Part shown: positions 36,901 through 49,100 of the stretch, piece after piece
How positions within the stretch are numbered: position 1 is the stretch's first letter
Layout: every line of letters starts with the position of its first letter
Assembly (NCBI GenBank): GCA_017562135.1
Contig: QEYB01000999.1
Span: 434,001 to 498,000 of the forward strand
From: Dipylidium caninum
Taxonomy: Eukaryota > Platyhelminthes > Cestoda > Cyclophyllidea > Dipylidiidae
Direction of reading: 5' to 3'
DNA: 64,000 nt
The notes under the pieces: model-generated
The model's input: the letters and a program-made list of their open reading frames with translations, nothing else
Database searches by the model: none
What the model was told of the DNA's origin: nothing
Program-made: the position numbers and the translations under genes

Positions 36901-39900
36901 AGCAATTAATGTAGACCATTAAAACTCGTTTGTCCAGTCACAGATTGTGGGAACATCTAAAATGAACTTAAAGGCTCACAGCACTCAGCCCATATCCCAC
37001 CAACCGGGACACATGGCTGTTGCGGTGAGGGACTAGTAGAGGTTGCATTCTGTCAAGTGAAGACTGACAATAACACGATTGGCTAGCTGACTATAGCAAA
37101 CTAAAATGTGGGAATGCGAGTTCACCTAAACTACCGCTGTCTTGAAGAGTATCATATTAATTTAAATGACCGTAAGCAGTTTAATGGACCAAGGACGATA
37201 CTGTTGTGACTGTAACCACTAAAGGTCGCAAATGGATGACACACGTGGCGTTTATAGGCCCCATGCCATGGGCAACTAAATAAGGTCAAAAAAACACGAA
37301 GGTCCACTATTTTACCCACAAATGCATAACAGTGGGGTGGGTTTCATGCGGTTTTGGAATAAAAGATTATTAGGCAACAATTATGCGCCTACTTAAAACA
37401 GTAATGAGTAGTTTGGATGACCACTCACCTCTGATGTCAACCACAAGTTTGTGTAACATAGGCTTAGTGAGATCAACAGGGTGTTGGTAGAGTTTGAGGC
37501 GGTAAGATTCCACCAGCGGTCGCCATCCAGCCATTTGGACGTCTTCAGGGCTGCCAGTTTCGAGAGTCTCTCGCTGATTTTGTTGTTCTTGTTGCTCTTG
37601 ACGATTCTCCGGAGATATTCCCCACGGACGTCTACCAGCTGTAGCACTAAAGTCGATGGAGATGTTGGGTTTCCCGTTGGCCAGTGCCATACACGTAAGC
37701 TTCACATAGTCGCCCAAAGACACTTGGGCTGACATCTCGTGGGTCTCGACTATTCGAGGGTGTCGAATCACCTCCAAGATAAGACTGAAATGCGAAAGTG
37801 GAAGAAAAGATGAAAACACTGTCACTTTGGAATTGGAGAAGAGTTGTCCAGTGAACAGGATGGAAAAGGGCCTAATACGTCACAAAGTGAATTCCAAAGC
37901 AGGCAGCCAATCCTGCATTGGATATTCTAAGATCGTGAAGAAACCTCGACAAACCAAAACTCAGAACCTAAAGCCACCTCCTCGTGATGACACTCCAATT
38001 TGGAAAGGAGTGGCCTCAATCAGTGCAGCCAGTGGCCCAAGTCACAAGAAATTTTATAAAAAAATCACTCATTTATACCCATCCACATGTCGGATGACAA
38101 GGCAAATCAAGACAGCTTTGCCCCCCATCTGAGAGGCTTTGACAAGTCCATTAAATCCATTTATTAAGAATAAGCACACGTTACCTTCTCGAATGGCCTA
38201 ACCCAACAACTGCTGTCTTCAAGACACTGGCCTAACTCGCAGTAATTTGCGCAACCCTTCCCACTTCATCCTGCATGCGGTTATTCCGTCATTTCTTCAC
38301 TTCCTTCGTCTACGCCCTGGCTGTCTGGACTTTTATCACTCATCCAGTCACTTAATTTTAATTCACTATTTGTCAGTGCCAGCGTCTGAATTCCCCGGTT
38401 ACCGTTGGATGCGTGTAGTGAAAAGATTGGACGAGCATGAAGGAAAAGAATATCTAATAATCCCCTTGGGACTGTGGTCTCGCACTCATCTCTCCTCCAA
38501 ATTTGTCAACCCTCGCTCACGAATATTCAACTGCACCTCCAAGTAGTGGACAGAATGAAGTTGCGGCAAGTGATGGTGGCTGGGCAAGTCATCCCTGATA
38601 CCTAGCTGTGAGACAGGACTCTCAGTGGACGATAGTTCGTGGAAACCTCGACAAATCTCCGGCAAGATGCAAAGATAAACCAAAAAATTAAATCTGTCAG
38701 GAGTTTAATGAAGAGAGAGTGATGAGAAACCTTTCCCTTCTTTCGAGTAGTTTTTTTTTCTTGAAGAAGATTACTCCAAATTTAATTATTTGGTCGCGTA
38801 GGCGAGAAGCCGCCACCAAATCCGACCCCTTTCCCCAGTCTAAAAATAACGCGCGTTAGGAGGGTGGCCGAGAGGAGTGTAAGAAGTGCCAGATATCCCA
38901 TTTTTGCCCCCCCCCTTCCCTCTCAAACAAAACAAAACTGAAGTGAGGAACTCAGGAGGATGCACTACCAAGAGGTGGGTGTGATTGGGGAATTGAGTGG
39001 ACCAACAAGACAACGCAGTGAGACGTGGACGTGAGGCAGAAGTAGAGGCACAAATGCTGTAGACGTAGGCTTCTAAGCCTCACCGAGTTAAATCAATTCC
39101 TGCTTTTTAGTCGGGCTACCATCTCGGCAGGCATTTTACGTCTCTCCGGAGAGGCAGTAAATCTCATTCCGTGTTTGAGGCATTTGGCACATGTACATAC
39201 ATCCCTTCTTCACGGTGTGAGACTCGAATTCTTAGCAACAATAACCACAGTCACAATAACGACAACGTAAAAACTTTATAAATGTGTCCGGAAGTAATTT
39301 GAACAAAATATCTCGGGTATAGGCGGGAAGAGAAACAAGGGTTGTTCGGCAGCCTCCACAGTTTGACCGTCATCGAAATGAGACCGACGGAAACGTTAGA
39401 AGCCAACGAAGTAGTAAAAGGCGTCACGGCAATTTAAGTAATGACTCTAGGTCACCCTTTCTGTTTTTTAGATCCCGACTTTATTTCGGCTCACCTACCT
39501 TTTCCCTTATTTATTTATTCTTTAGTTTATTCATTCATTGGACGGTCCTTATTTTTCTAGAATTGCTTTTCAGCAGATTTGATACAAAATGGAGTGACAA
39601 TAGGCGCAAAATTCATTCCGTGAGTATCCCAACTCACAGAGGCACGCAATCATGGGGCCGGAGTGCAAGGAGGGTTATCCGTGCGGAGAGGACAAATGGT
39701 GGTTTAATCTCCCACTCATGTGGACGAAGGAGTGAGAATATAAAAAGATACAAAAAATATGCAAACGACCGGGAGACCTGGGAAGAAGCGTTGAGTGTAT
39801 GTGTGTGTATGCATGCGTTATCTTTTTGCCACAAATTTCGCCATAACTCGCAGTGGTGAAAGAGGAAACAGTGATGTTACGCCCACAGAAAGGGCAGAGG

Positions 39901-42617
39901 AAGGATGCGACATCAAGTGAAACATCTGGTTCGCTCAACATCGGCACGTTCCCTACTCGCAACACCATGTCTGTTCGCCTCTCATATATGCTGGACCTCC
40001 GGCATCTCCTAGAAGCGCGATCAAGCAGGGATGCGCAGACAGCGACGAAAGAGAAAGGATGGCAGAGGTCACCAAAAACAAGAACTCGAGTTTGTTTACC
40101 AGCTTTTATAGACAATATCGAGGACGATTTTTGACTATATCAAAAGCTGAGAATCGTCTAGATGATCTGCTGTGGAATCAAGAGGGCGCACGCCTTACAT
40201 AATAGCACTAGGGCGGATTGCAGCATTAGGAGAAATCCCGACTGACAAGAGCCAAGAGGGCCTTATTATTCCTCCTGTAACATTATTTTCCCAAAACAAA
40301 AGGTCCATGTACTCAGGCCCAGATTGAAAAAGTATTCGACGCCTCTTCCCAATGGCTGTCAATGGGATTAACTCTATACAATGAGAGGTGATCAGTAGTA
40401 GTCAAGTATTAGTTAGATTGAAGACTCGAGGACCTAGGCTCCCTTGAAAGGACAAAGGAGAAGAGGAAGAAAGAACTAACCTTGCGTTAGAATTGACCGT
40501 GTAATTATTCTCCACATCGATTAGGCTGTTAATAACACAAGTGATCTTCTCGTGAGGAACCTGGGCGGCTAACTCGAGGGACGAGTTGATGCCCTCCTCA
40601 GCGGGGTAGACCGGAAAGGCGCGTACAGTGAGCCAGGAGACACCCTCTTCCTGGGTGTTATTCACATGGAAGGGAGGCTGCGGAATGGACCGATAATCGT
40701 CACCCCGGAACCAAGCTGCAATCTGCACTGGTCGCCCTGCTGTTTGAGCACCATGAAGAGGACGGTAGAGACAGGCCAGTCGTGCCGGATAGCCTTCAAT
40801 GAGACGTGGCTGTGGTTCTGCCAACAGCGCCATTCGATCACGGTGAGAAGAGCGTTCACGCTCTAAGCCCAAACTACCATAGACGGCAGAATAGTCCACT
40901 CCTCCAACTCCCCCATTAAATGTGCCCAAACCACCGTTTCGAGCATCCTGGTCGTAGAATAAGGGCTCCGTTGAAGAGTTGTGCAATTTCACTTTCACAT
41001 TGATTGGTTCGTAGGAAGTCCAGTGTATTTCGTAATAGGATGGATGACCTCTCTGTAACGATAAATAAAGGGTTTTGGGTATCACATGCTCGGCTACATT
41101 TAACCAAAAAACAGGAAAAAAAGAAACAAACGAACAACAAGTCGCCACAAAAATTACCATATTGGATCATAACGACATCTGCTACGAAGGCACTGTAATA
41201 TGAAACGGAACAGAGTAGCATTGCGCGTTCCGCAAAATTATGTTACTTCTTCAGCGACACCGTTTCTCACATTTGAGCAGTATAATTACCACCACCCGGC
41301 ATTTATCTATAATCTTCTTTCAAAAATTGAAGCCAGATGCCTTCGCTACATACCCGTGGTATTAAAACGAAAGACTGAGAAAAATAGATAAAGATGCTGC
41401 AAGCACTCTATTTCATACTGATCAAGCAAATAAAATAAAGATGAGATAAATAGGCAAACTCAGCTTTCACGATTATAACCTGTTCTTACTCAAAAAACAT
41501 TATCCTTTCTTAAACCAGCTCATTAAATAATAATTATTTTGTCGTATGAGCTCTGAGCCTAAATGGAGTGTGATAGGATAGACAACAAAAACAATATTTG
41601 AGAGAATCAAGTAAAGACAATTTCATAGCGCACGATAACAAAAAAACACAGAATGCTGCACGTAAAAAGCGGTAGATTAATAAACGAACTTTGCCATGCC
41701 AAAGATCACGCATCTCGAACTTGCACCAGAGCTTATTAGGCGCTTCAGGTGAAAATGGATCGAGAATACGGACCCAGGCAAGATCAGGCCCGGATTTCAA
41801 CATTATCGTTGGAGAATATTCCAGATTCATTGAAAGAGACAGTCCTACTGGGAATCGCATCTCTGGGTAAAACAGCTGCAAGCTCCGAATCTGGAGGGAT
41901 TGGTTCTCGCCACTCCCATGCAAGCACACGCTGAACTGGCGTTAAAGGACAGTAGAGAATAACCTAAACGAAGAATGAGGTAGCAGATTGAAGAACGTTC
42001 AAGAATCGGTAAATCAAATTAATCAAAATCACAAATACCTCATTAGCCCGATCGGATGGAAACATCTTGAAGAATTTGATCATTCCAGCTGCAAGTGGAA
42101 TAGCAGGCAGGCCGCTCGAACGGTTAACGACAAAGTGTTCGAGGGGATGGACACTAAGAAATACATCCTGGGTGTTTGCTTCACCATGACACCTGTAGGT
42201 ACCTGCATGTGAAATACTTGCATTGTCAATTCGTAAGATTAAACGCCCTCGATCATCCTGCATAGTGTATACGGATGTCGAAATTTCGGATTTGTCAGAT
42301 ATGTGATAACTCGATTGAATAGGACTTAGGTTATACGCCGATACCAATTCCTTTTTGAAATTCATGGGAGCCGGATGGGGACCGACCTCGCGCGCAGAAT
42401 TTTTTTTGTCACTCTCGAAGGTCCATTTGATTCCACCGTTGCAGACAAAGTAAGCATCATGGCCAACAATTGCTGAAATGTTGGAGGGAGATTCCAAAAA
42501 AACGTATCTCATCGGGATTTGGGAGCAAACATGCGAGATGAGATGATAGATAGTGGCATAAAGGAGAAACAACGTCAAAACACGACGCCTCATGGATAAA
42601 ATTACAATGTAGGCCAT
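30927..42617 (-). CDS. Secreted or GPI-anchored Ig/fibronectin-III adhesion-type protein, about 1268 aa
   Basis: Exons in order: 42617-42039, 41935-41690, 41052-40481, 37784-37429, 36802-36719, 36649-36190, 33353-33212, 33126-33004, 32776-32707, 32605-32290, 32249-32207, 31908-31585, 31418-30927; total 3807 nt. A signal peptide is present (MRRRVLTLFLLYATIYHLIS after ATG 42593; the in-frame ATG 42617 is also possible). Ig1 has C59, W65 and AGTYRC (C143). Ig2 has C369, W389 and C447. A third follows (YVKLTC), then GTYRCRVTNAAG and LSISCLVSG of further Ig folds. Nearer the C-terminus are FN3-like modules, with LLPGTNYTFEW and a PCPYDNGG segment. The last residues are a hydrophobic run (VITLATTKVALLLQLSV) ending at the stop, with no cytoplasmic tail, typical of a GPI-attachment signal. 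I do not recognise an orthologue. Exons between 32776 and 32207, including a 40-nt intron, are uncertain. Confidence 0.75.
33354..36189 (-). other. Intron of the Ig/FN3 gene
   Basis: This phase-2 intron of about 2.8 kb starts with gtgcgt and ends with ctaaag on the minus strand. I see no coding exon inside it. Several GT/AG-rich stretches near 34.3-34.9 kb give open frames without family similarity. Confidence 0.45.
37785..40480 (-). other. Intron of the Ig/FN3 gene
   Basis: The intron joins the Ig2 and Ig3 exons in phase 2 (donor gttagt, acceptor catttcag on the minus strand). Open frames of 90-150 codons occur around 39.6-40.1 kb on both strands, but they have no recognisable motif or splice structure. 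I regard them as chance frames. Nothing else is evident. Confidence 0.5.
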
Positions 42618-43738
42618 TTAAAAAAACGACGTCCTGCAATGCAAGAAATATTGATAGATTATAACAGTGATTGCATTAAGCCTCTTTTCGACTAAAAAAG
42701 TAAAGAATCAAGGCCACAAATTACCGCAACCGCAATATGTGCAGAATTTAAATTTAACATCCTTACCAACTAGAAAGTGCAGTATATAAAAGCCTTAAAT
42801 GAGCTCTATTACATGAGGCCGTGAAATAACGAGGTAACCTGAAGTTACACTCCATTCACCGACTAAATGAAAACTTCGGTTCTTCTGTTGTTCTCCCACT
42901 TTTATTATTCCCACTGTTAGATTTTCCTCCCGATATCTCCCAAAAACTTCCACGCCACATCCATTAATGAGGATTTTAAGGTGCCTTTATGGTCTGGCAC
43001 GATTATTAGAGTCATTACAAGGTTTTTGGCTCACAAGCTTTTTCATTTTTTTGCCAAAAAGGGGAAAATGCAGGGCATCTCTTGCTCAATAGCGCGTCTA
43101 TTGCTATATCAATATGGAGCATAGTGGCAACCCCCTGAGTGCGCCAACCCGAGGCTTGGACCAGCATAAAAACAATTTAAAAACCTGATTTTTGTCCGTA
43201 TGCACATATTAGACATTAATGATACCTTAATTTGTTCTGTCAAATGGCAATGATACGCAGCTTACTCAGACATCGCCCTTGAAAGTATGAAATGCAATAA
43301 ATTCAGCTAACTTTGTTTAACTTTGCTGGTTTACTTGCCGCATGGTTTCAGTCCCATTTAAATGTATTTTCAAACGCAGCATGTGTATTGATTATCGGCT
43401 CTATGGTTGGTGGTGACAAACAGTTCACAAGAGGATTTCCGAAAACAATAAGAACTCTCGATTCCGCACTAGGAAGAAGTGTTTCATTGCGATCAGCTTA
43501 GCTTTATATAATTTTACTTGTAATATCAATTTGTGCAATAAGTATCTCCGGTTTAACAATGTTTAAAATTTATTATGAGTCGATTTTAATCATAAAATAT
43601 TAAAAATTAAGATAGTCGAACCATTTGTACCTTACATTTTATATGAACTTGAATTGTTTTATGTTAGCAAATACTTCAGCGGACGCGGCTGTCTATCGTC
43701 CCCCTCTTTTTTAAAATCTTCGGCATTCGTCATTAGGG
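42618..43738. promoter_or_regulatory. Head-to-head promoter region of the Ig/FN3 gene and RAB3
   Basis: The two start codons are about 1.1 kb apart on opposite strands. The segment is AT-rich with no convincing open frame. It should contain both promoters or spliced-leader acceptor sites. A minus-strand acceptor-like ttgcattgcag lies 16 nt before ATG 42617, and a plus-strand cattag lies 2 nt before the RAB3 ATG. Confidence 0.5.
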
Positions 43739-44961
43739 ATGAGCGCCGCTAAAGATTCCGCCGACCAAAATTTTGATTACATGTTTAAAATCCTAATCAT
43801 AGGAAATTCGTCGGTGGGGAAGACCTCATTTCTGGTTCGGTATGCAGAAGACAACTTTACTTCTGCTTTTGTGTCAACAGTCGGCATCGACTTTAAAGTC
43901 AAAACTGTTTTCAGACAAGATAAGCGAGTGAAATTGCAGATATGGGTAAGATCTATATTGGTGTCACTAGTCTAGGATACGGCCGGTCAAGAGCGATACC
44001 GGACTATTACCACTGCTTACTATCGCGGTGCCTTGGGATTTATTTTGATGTATGACATTACCAACGAGGAATCTTTCACTGCTGTTAGGGACTGGTAATG
44101 CAAACCACTTTACTCTGCCATTCATCTGGCTTTTGATATTTAGTTATTCATCTCACCATCTTTTTTTGAACACTTTCTATCAGGCATTTCTCCGCATCCC
44201 TGGTCCTTAATCATTTATACTGTTTTTAGTTATCTTGTTTGCCAGTTAATTTTCCATTCACTTTTGCGCAAGAAGTTTAGCTTAATGCATCTATACTAGT
44301 TTTTTCTCTATATCCGCATCGTAGTCCGTATAAATCTACCCACCCGTTTACAAATGTTTGCGCATTCTTAGGGTCACACAAATTAAAACTTATTCGTGGG
44401 ACAATGCACAGGTAATTTTAATCGGCAACAAGTCAGATCTTGGCGCGGAGAGGCAGGTAACCACAGAACGTGGACGTGCACTTGCCGACACTCTTGGTGA
44501 GTCAACTTTTAGTATGCAGTCCTGTCTCAAAGTTAGACACAAGCCATCATATGAGATAGTCACATTCAACCATTCGCGGTGCAAAGTTAGCTCATGGTAG
44601 TCCTATTTTCCCTTCCATTTTTATCCTTATTTTTTTTGCCACTCAAAGAGTCTTCGTGCATCTTCACTCTCTAATTACAGACGATTCACGTTAACTTGTA
44701 AAAGCATTCACATTCAGATTCATACACAAGTGAAAAGAAAGCACGAATACATAATTACTCGACCCTAGAGGTATCGTCACACTTCCAGAATGCCCCTTTG
44801 TGAACATTGATCCATGAAACTCCTCTCGCTTGTTCCTTATAGGTTTGAAGTTCTTTGAGACGTCGGCAAAAGACAATGTCAACGTGAAGGCTGTCTTCGA
44901 CTTGATGGTAGACATTATACTGGAAAAGATGGCCGAATCTGCGGACCATGATGGTGCATGA
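43739..44961 (+). CDS. RAB3: RAB3-family small GTPase, 189 aa as read, C-terminal tail not found
   Basis: RAB3 is a synaptic/secretory vesicle GTPase that controls regulated exocytosis. Exons: 43739-43945, 43976-44094, 44372-44496, 44843-44961; total 570 nt. The motifs are intact: P-loop GNSSVGKT (22-29), switch I with [13 protein letters not shown], switch II DTAGQE (70-75), NKSD (128-131) and ETSAK (156-160). [20 protein letters not shown] and [20 protein letters not shown] are diagnostic of RAB3. The first intron is 30 nt and sits between W69 and D70 of the invariant WDTAGQE. The frame stops after [12 protein letters not shown], about 30 residues short of vertebrate RAB3. It has no terminal CxC for geranylgeranylation, so either a final exon is missed (a weak donor, GATG|gtgcat, overlaps the end) or the tail is really lost. 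AATAAA lies at 45423-45428. Confidence 0.93.
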
Positions 44962-45883
44962 CGGGCTCCGGTGCGCCTGGAGGTGGGTCACACATCTGAG
45001 TTTAAGCCCACTCATCTCATTTGTTTACACCCGTATCGGTGTCCTAGTGCGTTCGTCAGTGAATGATGCATGCTCGAAATTATGTTAGGGTCAGTGTGCA
45101 TGTCTGTGTTACGTGAGCAGTTTGACTGGTTTCCTTGCGTGCGCAAGCGTGCAATGCCCCTAGACTTTGCGGCATATACCACTTGAGTTCTTTCTCATGT
45201 ATGACGTAACAATGGCTCGCCTGCAGCGGAAAATGCCTGTGTGCGAGCACACATGTTGAAAGCCAACTCCGACAGAGGTACGCCTATTTTTGCGTGTGTG
45301 TTTGAAGAAATTTAAGAGGTGACCGTCCCCGTACTGAATACTCTGTGAGAAATCAAAAAATGGTGATTTTGGGGTGATTATCATACACATTAAATGTTAG
45401 GTTATCAGTCTTTACGTGTCATAATAAAAACATTATTTAATGAGGTGCGGAAGTAAAATGATACTCCGATTGGTGTCAGTGAAGGTTAGTAAACACTTGG
45501 AACTCTAAGCATCTCTTTTCCCGGAACTAAGAATGTGACAATTAAATTTGGTAGTGGCCATATGCCTTCAACGATGTGTTGTATCATATCTGCCTTGTTT
45601 GTGTGTAAACTGTTTTCGATAACTGCGGCAATTCGACACTGTTCATCGTCGTCGTGGTCACCAGCACCAGCTTTATTTTTTCGCCATGACACGAGTAATT
45701 ACTAGAGACACACGGTGATTGCAGCAGGGCCTTTGCTGCAATCAGCGGATGTTGGCTGTTTCCTAACCCATTCCAATCTTCCGCCCCATTGCCCTCCCGT
45801 CCCCTTTGCCCCTCTTCCACACCCCCCGACTCCCTCCACTCCTTCTACTTTAGTCTCACTCGTTACACCGCTGCCCAGTTAAA
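44962..45883. other. Spacer downstream of RAB3
   Basis: This segment holds the RAB3 3' region, with AATAAA at 45423. I searched it for a short final exon ending in CxC or CC and found no convincing one. The nearest in-phase option ends ACSKLC at about 45085, which is not a standard prenylation motif. Confidence 0.4.
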
Positions 45884-46190
45884 ATGGCCCTGCGTGGGGA
45901 AGAGATCACATCCACCACCCGAGCCCATGAGCTGTGCGCGCGCTTCGCCGCGCATTTAGCAACGATCAATGAAGAGGTAGGGGAACAGGGCAAGCAGACT
46001 GGAAATTTGGGCGAGGGGAATGCGTTGTGAGGCGGGGATACAGCTGCGCCAACCATCCAGTCACCTAAGCCTCCTCTGACCACTCACCAGCCAACCAGCC
46101 AGGCAGGCAAGCGGGCGGGCGGGCTGACGGTTGGGCAACTGGCCGAGGAGCAGTGGGAAAGCAGTGTCTGCTCGCGCGTTCGCTCTATTG
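45884..46190 (+). CDS. Candidate two-exon small gene or exon pair, unrecognised
   Basis: From ATG 45884 a GC3-rich frame begins MALRGEEITSTTRAHELCAR and reaches a gtaggg donor near 45976 in phase 0. A phase-0 acceptor after ccaaccagccag (about 46102) would continue into LTVGQLAEEQWESSVCSRV and a stop near 46190. The composition differs from the AT-rich flanks and the codon pattern looks coding. I recognise no family, and the peptide would be only about 60 residues. The first exon could also extend upstream through acceptor ctgcccag, which is in phase with the weak RAB3 donor, but the resulting tail does not resemble RAB3. This may be a real small gene, an exon of a gene I cannot follow, or chance. 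Confidence 0.25.
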
Positions 46191-49100
46191 ATTGACGTCG
46201 CCTCAGCTACCAGCCTTTTCTCGTCGTTGCGGGTGCTGGTGTTCCTGCTGTCACCGCCCCTAATACCGCCTTTGACGGTGCTAATGCTACCGTGGCCGTT
46301 GTGGCTGTTAGAATGCCTAACATGGGGTTAAGTTGGTCGGGTAAATAATAACTTTCCTTTAGTCCTGATTGTCGTCTATTTCATCAGACCTTATCTTTAA
46401 CCAGTCAGACCATTTTACCGGGTAAAATTGCACCCTCTGTAAAAGAGTTTCAACTCCTCCTTGGCTGCCTCGTCAGTTAGGAGAATTACCTACCTTCATA
46501 GTGCTTGGAGTGTAACCTGGTGCTTAGACAAAGAGGAGCGGAGGGCTTGACGAGCACCCAGGTGGGTAGATCCGCCACACCGAACCGTTGGTTTGAGCGG
46601 AAATGGACAGTCTGGAGGCCTGACAAGGCGATTGGAATGCCTTGGGAGCACTGAGATCGCTTCTAATTTATTTTTCAAGTGAACCATAAAGGAGAGTCAC
46701 GAGTGATGTGGGCAATGCGATCGGCGTTTCGCAAGATGTCTCGACACTCCCAACTCTTCTATCTTTAATTTAACTCGTGAGGTCACTCCATTGTGACAAT
46801 TCACTGGTTTTACTTGACGCCCGTGAATAATTGATTGATCTGGGGGCAAAACTATTTTTCTTTATTCTTACACGCAGACCGCAGGCACAAATTCACATCC
46901 CTCCATTTACCTACCCGCCAGCAAAATTTGACATTTACCTTATTGTAACACATCACGATTTTAGGTTAACATGGTTACTGAAATCTAAAGTATCCATTAT
47001 TTATTAGGAGAGTTACATATATATTTATTTTTTCTGACGGTGCAGCCTAATGAGTCTGTGTGTGAACACATGGACATTTTAAGACCGCGTCTACGTGGAA
47101 TTTTAGCAGCGGAAAGTACTCATCGCCGCATCAGTAACTCCTCTCTCGTCCCACTTGAAGTAATCTTCACCGGCAAAACGTTCATCCTGCTGGCCGCCCC
47201 AACCAGGAGGTTTAATAGGGCCTGGGAGTCGCCCTACTGCATGCGCATCCGCTAGTGAACACATTAGAATTGAGTAGACAGAAGGAGAATAAATGTGTAT
47301 TGTGGGCCACAAAGTAAATAGCCGCGAATGCTTACTTTGTAAGCTCTTCTTCAACTCAGCGGTCGCCATCTCACTTCCTCCTCGGTATTCTCCATCGCTC
47401 TGTCCTCTTCCCCTTTCTTCTTCATTTATGGTTCTACCCTTTCCCCCTATCATTGCCGTGGTACTGTCTTCTCCCAACGGGCTATTAATAATTTGTTTGC
47501 ACGAAGTTGCTGCAATTTATCCTCTACCCATTTTCCACGCACGTAATTCAAACGACCTCCACCTGTGTTCGCGCCTCCTCTGAGACGCGTTCGACTGAAT
47601 AATGAATTAATTTTGCCTATAAAAAATCGAGATTAGTGTTCGCTTTTATTCTCAATCAACTGTGGAATACATCGTAACTCGCCTTTCCCGAAGAACTACG
47701 CCACATCTCGGCAAGTCTCCCCGTTGCCAGTACCGTCTCCATCGCATTAATTACCGCTAAAATGCACTTTTCGGACTTGACACCTGTGGGGTTAGACGAA
47801 GTTACCGTTTCCGCAGAAGGTGGTTACCCTGCACATTAAAACAACTAGTTGCCCAGTAGCGTCAGAAGATTGCATTTGTCCGGTTGCTTAATACGATCGA
47901 TTAATTTTGTAGCTGAAAGAGTTATCCGTTGGTTGGGGATCGAAATTCTGTTCTCTGCTAGTATATTCTGAGTCTTGACGCACAAATTTTCTGACAACAT
48001 TTAAATACAATTTTCTAGGAAATAAGCAGTTTTTGATTTGTGATATAGACCAAAGCTTCATTCCAAAAGACGCGAAATTTTTGCTTATGTGCATTTTGGT
48101 CCGATGTTAACGAAGTCGATTAATTTAAGTCACTCCCCTTAAGGACGGCGCGCATTTTGTATTTTTAAAATAGTACTTACACAAAATAAGTAACAATTCT
48201 ATCCCCCCAGCAAAACGTCTATCTGAGAGGCCGGAGGGTCAAGGCAGTGGCTGCAGTTGTTGAAGTCATGTGCACGAACTGGATCAGCCAACTAGACGCT
48301 ACACCAACAAACAGCATTTGGGCTCGCCAACCAACTCATACCCACATCAAGCACACCCTCCGCCTCCCCACTCGTTCGGCGTTGCGCAAACCGTCTGCCT
48401 CCCTCACTGTTGTTCAATCCCTTTCTCTCTCCTCTCCACATTCCGCAAATCGATATTTCGGCCGAAGTGTTGTGATTTCCTAATCTCATACTGCATCCCC
48501 GTTCCCTTACCCTCCCACCACCTCCTTTTCTGCCCCAGTCCCAGTCCCTTCCCCTCCTCCTCCTCCTCCCTCTCCACGCATAGATTTTAGGCTACTTAAT
48601 TACTTAGCTGAGTGAAAATATTATTTATGTATACAAGTTGTAGTTGCAAAGCAAAGTCCACTCCACCACATCCCTTTGTGCTTGCTTACCTCTATGTATC
48701 TACCCATCGGAATGGGGAAAGAGGAGGTGAAAAGTAAATTACTCTTCTTTACATCAATGCACCCATTTCTCTCTTCCCCATCTCTCTGTCTACACGACGA
48801 CTGGGTCGGAGGCGTCAGTCAAATCCTCGGCTCTGCCGAGGCAACAAAAGTTGAATTACGACTTCCAACGACGGTCTAATTAAATATGTAAATCAATCAA
48901 AGCAATGAGTTTTCTTGTGAAACACTTGAATATAGCGTCCGTAATAGGGGAGGGTGGAGTAGTCAAGGTAGATGGCGAGATGTCCACCACCACTCGTCCT
49001 CTGCACGCGCAACTAATTCATCTGCTTGTCTGGTGAGAAGTCGCTCTTCCTTCAGAAGGTCGACGCCTGTTTAGATAAGTCCTGGGATGAAACGAGCTTA

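Noticed and set aside
39675..40134. Overlapping open frames on both strands (146 aa minus, 93 aa plus) inside the Ig/FN3 intron
   Set aside because: There is no domain, no good splice sites and no codon bias. They overlap each other antisense, so they look like chance frames.
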